NCBI GenBank assembly: GCA_947303825.1
Contig: CAMYZK010000095.1
Span: 1 to 8,592 of the forward strand
DNA: 8,592 nt
Direction: 5' to 3'
From: an uncultured Prevotella sp.
Lineage (GTDB): Bacteria; Bacteroidota; Bacteroidia; Bacteroidales; Bacteroidaceae
Of this stretch, positions 1 to 7,392 are shown in pieces; position 1 is the stretch's first letter, and each line of letters begins with the position of its first letter. Made by a program: the position numbers and the translations under genes. Under the pieces are notes generated by a model that saw only the letters and a list, made by a program, of their open reading frames with translations, was not told where the DNA came from and made no database searches.

Positions 1-1
1 G

Positions 2-748
2 CAGGCTGGCGATGGAGACCTGGGACTGCTAAGGATGGATGCCGACACACTCTCTCCGGGATGGATTGTAGGACCTGAGAAGGAAATGTTGAAGCAAGAA
101 CTGGCAGCATGGTACAAACCTACCATGACGACTGAAGCCAGACAGGAGGAGAAACAGATGCTTGCTAGTCCAAGAGTGAAGAGGCGTGTCTTTGCACCAA
201 TGCTCGGTCCGGGGGTGATTTCCCATTACGACAATATGTTCAAGCACTACAGCCGCAGTCTGGGATGGGACTGGAGGCTAATTGCCGCACAATGCTATCA
301 GGAGTCTACATTCGACCCCAATGCTGTGTCGTGGGCAGGGGCTGTGGGGCTGATGCAGATCATGCCCACCACTGCCGACCATCTGGGACTGGCTAGGGGC
401 GACATGACTAACCCGGAGAAAAACATTGCTGCGGCTACCAAACTGCTTGCTGAGCTGGAGCGCGACTTCAGCTATATACATAATCGCATAGAACGCCAAA
501 ACATGGTGCTCGCTTCCTACAACGGAGGCATAGGCCACGTGAGAGATGCTATGAGGCTCGCTGAACGCGACAGGAAAAACCCGCAGCGATGGGCCGATGT
601 CAAGACATACATACTAAAGCTCAGTCAACCTCAGTACTACCAGGACTCGCTGGTGCGTCATGGCTATATGCGAGGGACAGAAACAGCGGAATATGTAGAC
701 AGGATACGTTCCAGGTACGATCAATATACATTAAAGACAAAACGATGA
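2..748 (+). CDS. MltF-like membrane-bound lytic transglycosylase, C-terminal part (5' end outside window)
   Basis: The frame is open to the left edge, so this is the C-terminal 248 codons of a longer protein; the ATG at 35 is probably internal. The C-terminal half is a GH23/SLT transglycosylase domain. The putative catalytic Glu is at 302-304 (context CYQESTF), followed by GLMQIMP at 347-367 and the ASYNGG substrate-groove motif at 512-529. The upstream part (GWIVGPEKEML, then a linker ending VKRRVFAPML) resembles the end of the periplasmic solute-binding domain found in MltF proteins. Known for the family: such enzymes cleave the MurNAc-GlcNAc bond of peptidoglycan non-hydrolytically, forming 1,6-anhydroMurNAc ends, and act in the periplasm or at the outer membrane. 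The stop codon overlaps the start of the sugar-kinase gene as ATGA (745-748). The assignment to the lytic transglycosylase domain is firm; the MltF subfamily is likely. Confidence 0.9.
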   Translation, partial: QAGDGDLGLLRMDADTLSPGWIVGPEKEMLKQELAAWYKPTMTTEARQEEKQMLASPRVKRRVFAPMLGPGVISHYDNMFKHYSRSLGWDWRLIAAQCYQESTFDPNAVSWAGAVGLMQIMPTTADHLGLARGDMTNPEKNIAAATKLLAELERDFSYIHNRIERQNMVLASYNGGIGHVRDAMRLAERDRKNPQRWADVKTYILKLSQPQYYQDSLVRHGYMRGTETAEYVDRIRSRYDQYTLKTKR

Positions 749-1560
749 GCGAAATAATTCTGACGGCAGATGCCGGAAGCACGAAGACAGAGTGGATGCA
801 GGGCGGCACTATTGTCAGGACACAGGGCATAAACCCCATTCACCAGACCGACGAAGCAATCTGCCATGTACTTACCGACGAGCTTTGTCCGCAGATAGAT
901 GCCGATTCTGTCACGGAGATTCATTTCTACGGTAGCGGAGTGAGACCAGAGCAGGAAACACGCATCGAACGTCTGCTCCACAATGTTTTTCCTGCGGCCC
1001 ATACCATAGAAGCCAAAAGCGACATGCTGGGAGCAGCAAGGGCATTGTGTGCTGACAGAGAAGGAATAGCATGCATACTGGGTACCGGCTCCAACTCATG
1101 CCTCTACGACGGCCGACAGATAGTGCAGTCAACACCCTCCTTGGGCTACATTCTTGGCGACGAGGGCAGCGGGGCGCGCCTGGGCATAAGCTTTCTGCAC
1201 GAGCTGTACAAGGGAAGGCTGTATCAGGGTGCCGTAGAAGAGTTTGAAGATGCCTTCCGCATTACCTTGCCCGATATTTTTGCACGAGTATATACCCAGC
1301 CTATGGCAAACAGGTGGCTGGCTTCGCTGTCAGCATATATTAACGGCCATCTTGGTTATGACAGTGTGCGGCAGCTTGTCTTAGACAATATGTGCCAGTT
1401 TATTGCCTGTAACATTCTGCCATTCAATAGACCTGACCTACCAATATCTGCCGTAGGCAGCATAGCATTCTATTACCACGACTTTCTGGCAGAGGCTGCA
1501 CAGATGCATGGCTACAGTGTTGGCACTGTCCTGCAGTCGCCGCTAGAGGCATTCAAATAA
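745..1560 (+). CDS. BadF/BadG/BcrA/BcrD-type ATPase, N-acetylglucosamine kinase-like
   Basis: A 271-residue ASKHA-fold sugar kinase. The phosphate-1 loop DAGSTKTEW is at residues 9-17, the phosphate-2 loop GTGSNS at 113-118, GDEGSG at 138-143 and an adenosine-type motif VGSIA near 237-241. Length and motif order fit the compact Bacteroidetes N-acetylglucosamine kinase-like family, which phosphorylates amino sugars with ATP in the cytoplasm. The start at 745 was chosen because it begins directly with the ASKHA N-terminal strand and overlaps the transglycosylase stop by four bases (ATGA), implying translational coupling; an in-frame ATG at 589 would lie deep inside the upstream gene. The pairing suggests a role in recycling or salvaging wall-derived amino sugars, which is inference. 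The exact substrate (GlcNAc, MurNAc, glucosamine) cannot be read from the sequence. Confidence 0.85.
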   Translation: MSEIILTADAGSTKTEWMQGGTIVRTQGINPIHQTDEAICHVLTDELCPQIDADSVTEIHFYGSGVRPEQETRIERLLHNVFPAAHTIEAKSDMLGAARALCADREGIACILGTGSNSCLYDGRQIVQSTPSLGYILGDEGSGARLGISFLHELYKGRLYQGAVEEFEDAFRITLPDIFARVYTQPMANRWLASLSAYINGHLGYDSVRQLVLDNMCQFIACNILPFNRPDLPISAVGSIAFYYHDFLAEAAQMHGYSVGTVLQSPLEAFK

Positions 1561-1585
1561 TCTCTCTTAGCCTTTGCCACCGTAG
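1561..1585. other. Convergent gene junction
   Basis: Only 25 bases separate the stop codons of the plus-strand kinase gene and the minus-strand DedA gene. I see no GC-rich hairpin with a T run on either strand, so the two transcripts may overlap at their 3' ends. Confidence 0.5.
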
Positions 1586-2218
1586 TCATTCTTTCTTCGC
1601 CTTTTTCTTTCTGTAGTGTCTGAAGACCAGTATGCCTACGGCGAGTGCTACGATGACAAGTATTCCTATCACAATGTAGTGGTTGTATTTCTCGATGGTG
1701 GCCGAGAGCTGGTCCTTAGGCACCACCGATGCCAGATACCATCCCAGTGCTGCCAGGATGGTGTGCCACACGCCTGCTCCAATGGTGGTGTAGAGCAGGA
1801 ACTTCCAGTAGTTCATGCGTGCAAGGCCTGCCGGTATGCTTATGAGGTGGCGTATACCGGGAATGAGTCTTCCTGTAAGAGTGGCTGCAATGCCGTGATT
1901 GTCGAAGTATTTCTCACTCTTCTCTACCTTCTCTTGATTGAGCAGGCATAACTTGCCCCACTTGCTGTTGGCAAACTTATAGATGACAGGCCTGCCTACG
2001 TAGAGTGCAACGACATAGTTTATGGATGCTCCTATTGCTGCGCCTATGGTGGCGAAGACCACGATGAGTATGACGTTCAACTCGCCTGAGGCGGCATTGA
2101 AGGCTGCCGGAGCTACGACAAGTTCTGAGGGTACGGGTATCACGGTGCTTTCGAGCAGCATCAGCAGCAGTATGGTGCCGTAGTTAAGCTGCCCTAGGAG
2201 GGTGTCGATGAAGCTCAT
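1586..2218 (-). CDS. DedA/VTT-family integral membrane protein
   Basis: A 210-residue protein with several hydrophobic segments: about 14-40, 48-75, 108-130, 138-165 and a clear C-terminal helix at 180-199 followed by a Lys/Arg-rich tail. DedA signatures are present. The N-terminal re-entrant motif has Glu23, Pro28, Pro30, Ser31 and Glu32. The second motif is the F-DNHG stretch at 105-109, leading into GRLIPGIRHLISIPAG at 116-131 with Arg117 and Arg123, then a conserved Gly-Trp pair near 149-151. Known for the family: DedA proteins sit in the inner membrane, and members in other bacteria act as undecaprenyl-phosphate or phospholipid translocases that support membrane and wall homeostasis. The ATG overlaps the TPR gene's stop codon (ATGA at 2218-2215), so translation is probably coupled to it. 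It is last in the glnS-TPR-dedA run. Lipid specificity cannot be told from sequence. Confidence 0.92.
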   Translation of the reverse strand: MSFIDTLLGQLNYGTILLLMLLESTVIPVPSELVVAPAAFNAASGELNVILIVVFATIGAAIGASINYVVALYVGRPVIYKFANSKWGKLCLLNQEKVEKSEKYFDNHGIAATLTGRLIPGIRHLISIPAGLARMNYWKFLLYTTIGAGVWHTILAALGWYLASVVPKDQLSATIEKYNHYIVIGILVIVALAVGILVFRHYRKKKAKKE

Positions 2219-3651
2219 TGTTTCATTCTTTCTTTTATGTAGTTATAATAGTCTTTCGGCTCAATACCTTCGGGGAAGATATGCGCTAGAGCTGTCTGGC
2301 ATTCTTGCTGGTTCACTACGCATGCTATCTTCAGATAGTGCAAGAACTCGTCGTAATGCTTTAGGTCGTAGCAGCACAGAGCCATATATGCATATCCGTC
2401 TCCGCAGTCGTCGGATATCATTCTGAAATAGTAGCGGAAGAGCTTGTAGGCCTCTTCCACATAGTGGTTGTCGTAGATGGAAACGATGATGCGCAGCAGG
2501 GTAGGGGATGGCGTGTCGCTATGTGCCATGGCATCGTGGAAGTGTCTTTTGGCTGAAGCTATATCGCCAGCATCGAGCATAATATGTCCTCTCACCACAA
2601 GTGTCTGCACCTTGTCTGCCCCGTTTTCATCGGCTTGGTCAAGCATTTTCATTGCCATGGCTGTGTTGTCGTCCTCGCTGTAGGCAAATGCTAGCTCCTG
2701 GCAAATGTCGGCCAGGGAAGAGGGCTGCGTGTCATCATTATACGCCTCTGCCACACTCCTTGCCTCTTCCAGTATAGCAATGGCCTCTTTTGTGCGCCCC
2801 AGGTTGACAAGGCAAGTGCCTTGGCACATAAGGGCCAACTCGTCGTCGGGGATGTGCGATGAATAGCGTTGAAAAAACTTCAGGGCTTCCTCAAAGTTGT
2901 TGAGACGGTACAGTGCATTGGCCTTTGACAGTAGACCCTCGGGGTCTTCCGGGTCAATGGCTATGGCATACTCGCTGCTCTCCACAGAGCTGCTGTAGTC
3001 CTCGTTCATGTATTGCGTGGAGGCCAGAGCGTTCCAATAATATTTGGAGTAGGGGTCGGCATCTACCAACTCGTTCCACAGCCGTTCGCTGTCCTTGTAC
3101 TTGCCTAGGCCGAAGAGTGTGCGGGCCATGAGTTCCTTGAACTCAGGCGATTTTTCGGGTTTTGCCCTTGCCATCCACATCATGGCCTGCTCGGGATAGT
3201 TGTAGTCGGCAAATATGTTTGCTACGTCTACAATATAGTCCTGATATTCTTCCTGCGGTACTTTCTCCAGTTCATTGCACAGGTACTTGTCGGCCTCGTC
3301 AACCTTTTCCTCTGCCAGCAGTATCTCGGCATAGTCGTAGACATAGTCGGGGTCGTTGGTATCTGTTATCTGGTCTAGATAATCCCTTGCCAGGCTGGGG
3401 TCACCGTTCCAAAGAGCCTCATGTATCTTGTAGGTAAGTGGTGCTACGGCTCCGGGCGACAGACTCAGTGCCAAGTTGATGGCTTCCTCGGCCTCGTCAT
3501 AGCGTTCCTTGAAGTGGTAATAGTCGGCAATTTCCGACAATTCATCAACATCCATGAATACAGGCTGCCCTGTATTCACGGATGTCTCATATTCTTCCAG
3601 CAGCTCGCGAAATTCTTCGCTGTCAAAGTATTCGTTGTCTGTATCTTTCAC
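2215..3651 (-). CDS. Large tetratricopeptide-repeat protein, function unknown
   Basis: A 478-residue acidic protein with no signal peptide or membrane segment, so probably cytoplasmic. From about residue 36 to 400 it is made of paired helices with the TPR pattern; clear examples are ELSEIADYYHFKERYDEAEEA (36-56), the YYWNALASTQYMNEDYSSSVE region and the following SKANALYRLNNFEEALKFF and CLVNLGRTKEAIAILEEA repeats. TPR arrays are protein-protein scaffolds; no catalytic domain is visible. The start is GTG at 3651-3649, nine bases after the glnS stop; no ATG lies in frame before residue 33, and starting there would remove a plausible N-terminal stretch. The tight spacing to glnS and the four-base overlap with the DedA gene suggest one polycistronic mRNA. 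The biological role is not recognisable from sequence. Confidence 0.85.
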   Translation of the reverse strand: MKDTDNEYFDSEEFRELLEEYETSVNTGQPVFMDVDELSEIADYYHFKERYDEAEEAINLALSLSPGAVAPLTYKIHEALWNGDPSLARDYLDQITDTNDPDYVYDYAEILLAEEKVDEADKYLCNELEKVPQEEYQDYIVDVANIFADYNYPEQAMMWMARAKPEKSPEFKELMARTLFGLGKYKDSERLWNELVDADPYSKYYWNALASTQYMNEDYSSSVESSEYAIAIDPEDPEGLLSKANALYRLNNFEEALKFFQRYSSHIPDDELALMCQGTCLVNLGRTKEAIAILEEARSVAEAYNDDTQPSSLADICQELAFAYSEDDNTAMAMKMLDQADENGADKVQTLVVRGHIMLDAGDIASAKRHFHDAMAHSDTPSPTLLRIIVSIYDNHYVEEAYKLFRYYFRMISDDCGDGYAYMALCCYDLKHYDEFLHYLKIACVVNQQECQTALAHIFPEGIEPKDYYNYIKERMKQ

Positions 3652-3660
3652 TACGGAGTA

Positions 3661-5402
3661 TCACTTGTTCTTTGTGTCCTTCATCTCCACTGTACGGTTG
3701 AACACTGGCTTTTCGGGTGTAGAGTCGATGTCTACGTTGAAGTAGGCTATGCGCTGGAACTGCAGGTAGGTGAGAGGTTTCATGGTGGCAGCAAAGGGCT
3801 CTATGTAGCAGTTGGTAAGCACTTCAAGGCTGTCGGTGCTTAGCATGCTGTTGCGTGCATCGGTGTAGCTCATTCCCTCTTCTTCCTGCAGGCGCTCCAG
3901 CTCGTCACGCGGGTTCTCTACCTTCCATAGCCGGTTGTAGAGGCGCACCTCGGCTTTCACTGCATTGTGGCACGACACCCAGTGCAGTGTCTTTCCCTTT
4001 ATCTTGCGGTCGGCTCCGGGCATGCCACTGCGTGTCTCTGGGTCGTAGGTACAGTAGATGGTTGTCACCTTTCCGTCGTTGTCCTTGTCGCATGGGTGCT
4101 CTTCGTTACACTTTATGATGTAGGCATTCTTCAGACGTACCTCTTTCCCTGGGGCAAGGCGCATAAACTTCTTGTCGGCCTCCTCCATGAAATCTTCACG
4201 CTCTATCCATAGCTCGCGGCTAAACTCTATCTCATGTGTTCCATCTGCATCGTTCTGCGGGTTATTAATGGCAGTCAGCTCCTCTGTCTGTCCTTCGGGA
4301 TAGTTGGTGATGACAACCTTAACTGGGTCGAGGACGGCGCTGACACGAATGGCACGCTCGTTAAGGTCGTTGCGCACACAGCTCTCCAGCAGACTCATGT
4401 CGTTGAGGGCGTCAATCTTGGTATATCCTATCTTGTCAATAAACAGCTTGATGCCTTCGGGTGAATATCCTCTACGGCGCAGTCCTGAGACTGTTGGCAT
4501 ACGCGGGTCATCCCATCCTGAAACGATACCGTCGCTTAACAGTGCCTTAAGGTTACGCTTAGAAAGGAGTATGTAGTTGAGGTTGAGTTTATTGAATAAC
4601 TCAGTAGCTTTTCGTTGCCAGTGGCTTCTGCCCATTCGCGCATCCATTTTACGAAGATGTCGTATAGGGGGCGGTGTTCTACAAATTCCAGAGTGCACCA
4701 TGAGTGGGTGACTCCTTCAAGATAGTCGCTCTGGCCATGCGTGAAGTCGTACATGGGGTAGGCGTTCCACTTGTTGCCAGTACGTAAGTGGGGTATGTTC
4801 AGTACACGGTAGATGAGGGGATCTCTGAAGAGCATGTTGGGATGTGCCATGTCGAGCTTGGCACGAAGCACCATAGTGCCGGGCTGACACTCGCCGCTGT
4901 TCATGAAGTTGAAAAGTCGCAGGTTCTCTTCCACTGGACGGTCGCGATATGGAGAGTTGGTTCCGGAGCTTGTTGTGGTGCCTTTTTGCTTGGCTATTAC
5001 TTCAGAACTCTGCTCATCAACGTAGGCGCGTCCCTTTTGGATGAGCCATACGGCAAAGTCCCACAGCTCCTGGAAGTAGTCGCTGGCATAGTAGACGTTG
5101 TGCCACTCATAGCCCAGCCATTTTATGTCGTTCTCTATACTTTCTATGTATTCGGTATCCTCTTTCTGTGGGTTTGTATCGTCAAAGCGCAGGTTGCATT
5201 CGCCGCCATATTTCTTTGCCAGTCCGAAATCGATGGCTATGGCCTTGGCATGACCAATGTGCAGATAACCGTTCGGCTCTGGTGGAAATCGTGTCTGCAG
5301 ACGTCCTCCGTTAGTCCCTGCTGCCAGGTCGTCAATAACTTTCTGCTCTATGAAGCTAACAGACTTCTTCTCCTCTTTCTCAGTATTTGTATTTTCTGCC
5401 AT
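3661..5402 (-). CDS. glnS: Glutaminyl-tRNA synthetase, frameshifted as written
   Basis: A class I aminoacyl-tRNA synthetase that charges tRNA-Gln with glutamine. The N-terminal part has the nucleotide-binding motif PPEPNGYLHIGHAKA (HIGH at residues 48-51), then NLRFDDTNP, THSWCTLEF and HRPLYD. The C-terminal part has the KMSKS equivalent LLSKRNL, the GlnRS-typical GWDDPRMPT and SGLRRRGY, and a complete anticodon-binding beta-barrel region ending EKPVFNRTVEMKDT. The two parts are in different frames: the first runs to about 4611, and the second continues after a one-base shift at the A run 4612-4609 (codons 264-265). Restoring one A would give 580 residues, normal for Bacteroidetes GlnRS (E. 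coli has 554). The start at 5402 (MAENTNTEKEEKK) was chosen over the upstream frame extension because the promoter lies between them. First gene of an apparent operon with the TPR and DedA genes. The gene is normally essential, so a sequencing error is as likely as a true mutation. Confidence 0.92.
4600..4620 (-). other. Frameshift site in glnS
   Basis: In the first frame the codons read GGC AAC GAA AAG and then run into non-conserved sequence (LLSYSINS...) to a stop near 4536. In the -1 frame the sequence reads KATELFNKLNLNYILLSKR, which is the expected continuation. One extra A in the AAAA run at 4612-4609 would join them as NEKATELF. The junction also looks slightly atypical: the family usually has a Pro/Arg-containing segment and then E-F before the N-K-L-N or R-L-N stretch, whereas here it is E-L-F. 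More than one base may therefore be wrong or altered locally. Confidence 0.85.
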
Positions 5403-5430
5403 GTTATAATGTTTTATTTGTTTCGAACTG

Positions 5431-5438
5431 CAAAGGTA
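5431..5438 (-). promoter_or_regulatory. Promoter -7 box of the glnS operon
   Basis: Read on the minus strand, TACCTTTG matches the Bacteroidetes -7 consensus TAnnTTTG. It lies 28 bases upstream of the glnS ATG, giving a leader of roughly 20-25 bases. No clean TTTG is found at the usual -33 distance; a TTTTTCTG stretch about 22 bases upstream is a weak candidate. Confidence 0.65.
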
Positions 5439-5642
5439 CAAAATTTCGGTTAAGTGAGAGCAGAAAAAGCATATTTTTCTACCGAATGTAAGAAATTTAT
5501 CCAAATAAGCGAGCGAAGAACAAAAGAAATAGTCTTTTTTTTCTTCCTAAGGCCTTCATTTAATTTGTGAAATTCGTGGTTGTTATAAAACCTGCGAAAG
5601 TTATATTTATGATAATAGAATCGGAAAAAAATGCCTTTTTTT

Positions 5643-5673
5643 TTTGTTCTTTTCGCATTTATGTATATCTTTG
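5643..5673 (+). promoter_or_regulatory. Promoter of the DUF3078-type gene
   Basis: A TTTG at 5643-5646 (-33) is separated by 19 bases from TATCTTTG at 5666-5673 (-7), an exact match to the Bacteroidetes TAnnTTTG consensus. The predicted transcription start falls within about 3-9 bases after the box, at or just before the ATG at 5683. Confidence 0.85.
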
Positions 5674-5682
5674 CACCTAGTT

Positions 5683-6897
5683 ATGAAAAAAATTTTAATG
5701 CCTTTTGTTGCTGCTCTTGCACTAAGTGCTACGGCAGCCGATGACAAAGATCCAGTGGGAGGCCTTTATTACAGGCTTTTTGCTCCCCTTACGTTTTATC
5801 ATTCAGTGGCTGGCGACCAGCTGTCAATAGCCTCGTCTGACCCTGATGAGGTGAATGCTGCCATAAATCAGGCCTTGATGCATGTCTATCTGAAACGACC
5901 AGACTTGGTGGAGGTAACGGAGACTGAGCAGAAAGAGGCTGGAGAACTGCGCCAGGACATTATTGCCAAACCCATTGTTCAGGAAGTGACTATGGTAGAC
6001 CAAGCCGACCCACTGCCAGATGTTCCAGAGGCCGCCCCCGTGGAGGTGGTTGTCGAGAAACCAAAGTTTTGGACACGCAAGGGCGACGGATACTTGCAGT
6101 TCATGCAGAATTACGTTAGCGGCAACTGGTACAAGGGAGGTGAGAGCAATTATTCTGCTGTGGGAAGCCTTACCCTTGAGGCTAACTACGACAATAAGTC
6201 CAAGTGGAAATGGGAAAACAAGTTGGAGATGAAGTTGGGCTTCCAGACTTCACGTACTGACAGCGTGCATAGGTTTAAAGCCAATGAGGACTTGTTCCGC
6301 TATACTGGTAAGGTGGGTCTACAGGCTGCCAACAAGTGGTATTATACGCTGCAGGCCTTAGCTTACACGCAGTTCTCACGAGGATTCAAGGCTAACGACA
6401 TACGCACGTTCTCCGATTTTATGTCTCCATTGAACATCAGTTTTGGTCTTGGTATGGACTACAAGGTGCAGTGGCTCGACAAAAAACTCACTGGCACCAT
6501 CAACATCTCGCCATTTGCAGTTAACTATCGATATGTAGACCGCAGCCTGTTCCGCAACAAGAACGACAAGAATAATACGGTTTTCGACTGGTTCCCATCA
6601 CGCTACGGCATTGATGACCAGAAACATCATCTTACTGACTTCGGTTCTCAGCTTACTGCTGCACTGGAATGGAAAATGAACGATGTCCTTACATGGAAGA
6701 CAAGATTCTATGGATTTACAAGCTATCACAGGGCTGAGTTGGAATGGGAAAACACTTTCTCGCTAAGAGTATCTAAGTATATCTCGGCAAACCTTTTCCT
6801 CTTCCCGCGCTTTGATGACTCAAACAAATGGGATGATGATTTGGGATACTGGCAGTTCAAAGAGTATTCTTCACTGGGATTTTCATATAATTTCTAA
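5683..6897 (+). CDS. DUF3078-type predicted outer-membrane beta-barrel protein
   Basis: A 404-residue exported protein. It starts with a signal peptide, MKKILMPFVAALALSATA, with probable cleavage near residues 17-19. A mature N-terminal region follows (GGLYYRLFAPLTFYHSVAG), then a Pro/Val/Glu-rich linker near 105-125. From FWTRKGDGYLQFMQNYVSGNWYKGGESNYS onward, alternating aromatic and polar residues suggest a beta barrel, ending in GFSYNF; a terminal phenylalanine is typical of outer-membrane barrels. The pattern matches DUF3078-family proteins of Bacteroidales, whose function I do not know. The ATG at 5683 was chosen because it gives a full signal peptide; an in-frame ATG at 5644 lies upstream of the predicted transcript start, and the ATG at 5698 would shorten the signal peptide and remove its lysines. 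Apparently monocistronic, with the next promoter (for tRNA-Arg) beginning about 27 bases after its stop. Confidence 0.85.
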   Translation: MKKILMPFVAALALSATAADDKDPVGGLYYRLFAPLTFYHSVAGDQLSIASSDPDEVNAAINQALMHVYLKRPDLVEVTETEQKEAGELRQDIIAKPIVQEVTMVDQADPLPDVPEAAPVEVVVEKPKFWTRKGDGYLQFMQNYVSGNWYKGGESNYSAVGSLTLEANYDNKSKWKWENKLEMKLGFQTSRTDSVHRFKANEDLFRYTGKVGLQAANKWYYTLQALAYTQFSRGFKANDIRTFSDFMSPLNISFGLGMDYKVQWLDKKLTGTINISPFAVNYRYVDRSLFRNKNDKNNTVFDWFPSRYGIDDQKHHLTDFGSQLTAALEWKMNDVLTWKTRFYGFTSYHRAELEWENTFSLRVSKYISANLFLFPRFDDSNKWDDDLGYWQFKEYSSLGFSYNF

Positions 6898-6898
6898 A

Positions 6899-6910
6899 TT
6901 TTTCGAAAAA
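6899..6910 (+). terminator. Possible weak hairpin after the DUF3078-type gene
   Basis: A perfect 12-base palindrome TTTTTCGAAAAA begins two bases after the stop codon. Its stem is almost entirely A-T and no GC-rich stem is present, so it could only be a weak terminator, or it may simply be AT-rich spacer before the tRNA promoter. Confidence 0.25.
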
Positions 6911-6923
6911 AGTTAACGAAATA

Positions 6924-6955
6924 TTTGGCAGAATAAAAATAATGTCGTAACTTTG
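6924..6955 (+). promoter_or_regulatory. Promoter of tRNA-Arg
   Basis: A TTTG at 6924-6927 and TAACTTTG at 6948-6955, 20 bases apart, fit the Bacteroidetes -33/-7 consensus. The tRNA begins 21 bases after the -7 box, leaving a short 5' leader for RNase P to remove. Confidence 0.8.
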
Positions 6956-6976
6956 CACCCGCAAAACAAAAAGGAT

Positions 6977-7050
6977 GGCTCCCTAGCTCAACTGAATAGA
7001 GCATCTGACTACGGATCAGAAGGTTGTGGGTTTGAATCCCGCGGGAGTCA
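6977..7050 (+). tRNA. tRNA-Arg (anticodon ACG)
   Basis: The 74-base sequence folds into a complete cloverleaf. The acceptor stem GGCTCCC pairs with GGGAGTC (one G-T pair), the D stem GCTC with GAGC, the anticodon stem TCTGA with TCAGA around the loop CTACGGA (anticodon ACG), and the T stem GTGGG with CCCGC around TTTGAAT. The discriminator base is A. CCA is not encoded, as is usual in Bacteroidetes. The ACG anticodon is normally edited to ICG to read CGU, CGC and CGA codons. Confidence 0.97.
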
Positions 7051-7061
7051 CTGTGACGAAG

Positions 7062-7086
7062 GGTAGTACTCGGAAATGAGACTACC
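7062..7086 (+). terminator. Hairpin just after tRNA-Arg, possible terminator or processing element
   Basis: GGTAGT (7062-7067) pairs with ACTACC (7081-7086), and CTC (7069-7071) pairs with GAG (7078-7080) across a single bulged A, closing a six-base loop. It starts 11 bases after the tRNA. The following bases (TATCTTCCGTTT) are pyrimidine-rich but not a true T run, so intrinsic termination is uncertain. A competing pairing, CGGAA (7071-7075) with TTCCG (7091-7095), would exclude it. Confidence 0.35.
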
Positions 7087-7392
7087 TATCTTCCGTTTAC
7101 GATGCCTGAGACAAGATGGGTTGCCGAAATAAAAGGTAGCAAGCGACCAGAGGTCGAGCGCAACAGCGACCAGTCCACTGAACGATTGGTACTCACCATC
7201 GTCTTCTGCATGATAAATCTGCCGTCGTAGTCTGTTGCTCTTAAACTTTCACTTTTTCTTCTTTCCTAACATCTTCTATTCTTCACTAGCTAGACGTCTC
7301 TCCGCCTTTTTTACATCTTCAGCAGCTGCATAATGTGCATTGGAAAGTTCGAATTTGTGTTGGTTTTATACACTTTTTCTAACTTTCGAGTG

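Larger units (their letters stand above)
5403..5682. other. Divergent intergenic region between glnS and the DUF3078 gene
   Basis: This is 280 bases of AT-rich DNA with long A and T runs and no credible reading frame. It holds the glnS promoter near 5431, the DUF3078-gene promoter near 5643-5673, and a degenerate promoter-like copy on the minus strand at 5492-5525 (TTTTGTTCTTC, then TAAATTTC after 21 bases), which could be a weak second glnS promoter. A palindrome AAGGCCTT lies at about 5549-5556. No riboswitch or attenuator structure is evident. Confidence 0.5.

Noticed and set aside
589..744. Upstream extension of the sugar kinase to an ATG at 589
   Set aside because: It would overlap about 160 bases of the transglycosylase coding sequence; the ATGA-linked start at 745 gives the expected ASKHA N-terminus.
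4600..4620. Programmed ribosomal frameshifting in glnS
   Set aside because: No X XXY YYZ slippery heptamer in the correct phase and no evident downstream stimulatory stem; a plain one-base indel at an A run explains it more simply.
4788..5453. Long plus-strand reading frame opposite glnS
   Set aside because: It lies wholly antisense to well-conserved GlnRS sequence and shows no recognisable domain; it is a shadow of that gene. The same holds for the plus-strand frames across 3421-4576.
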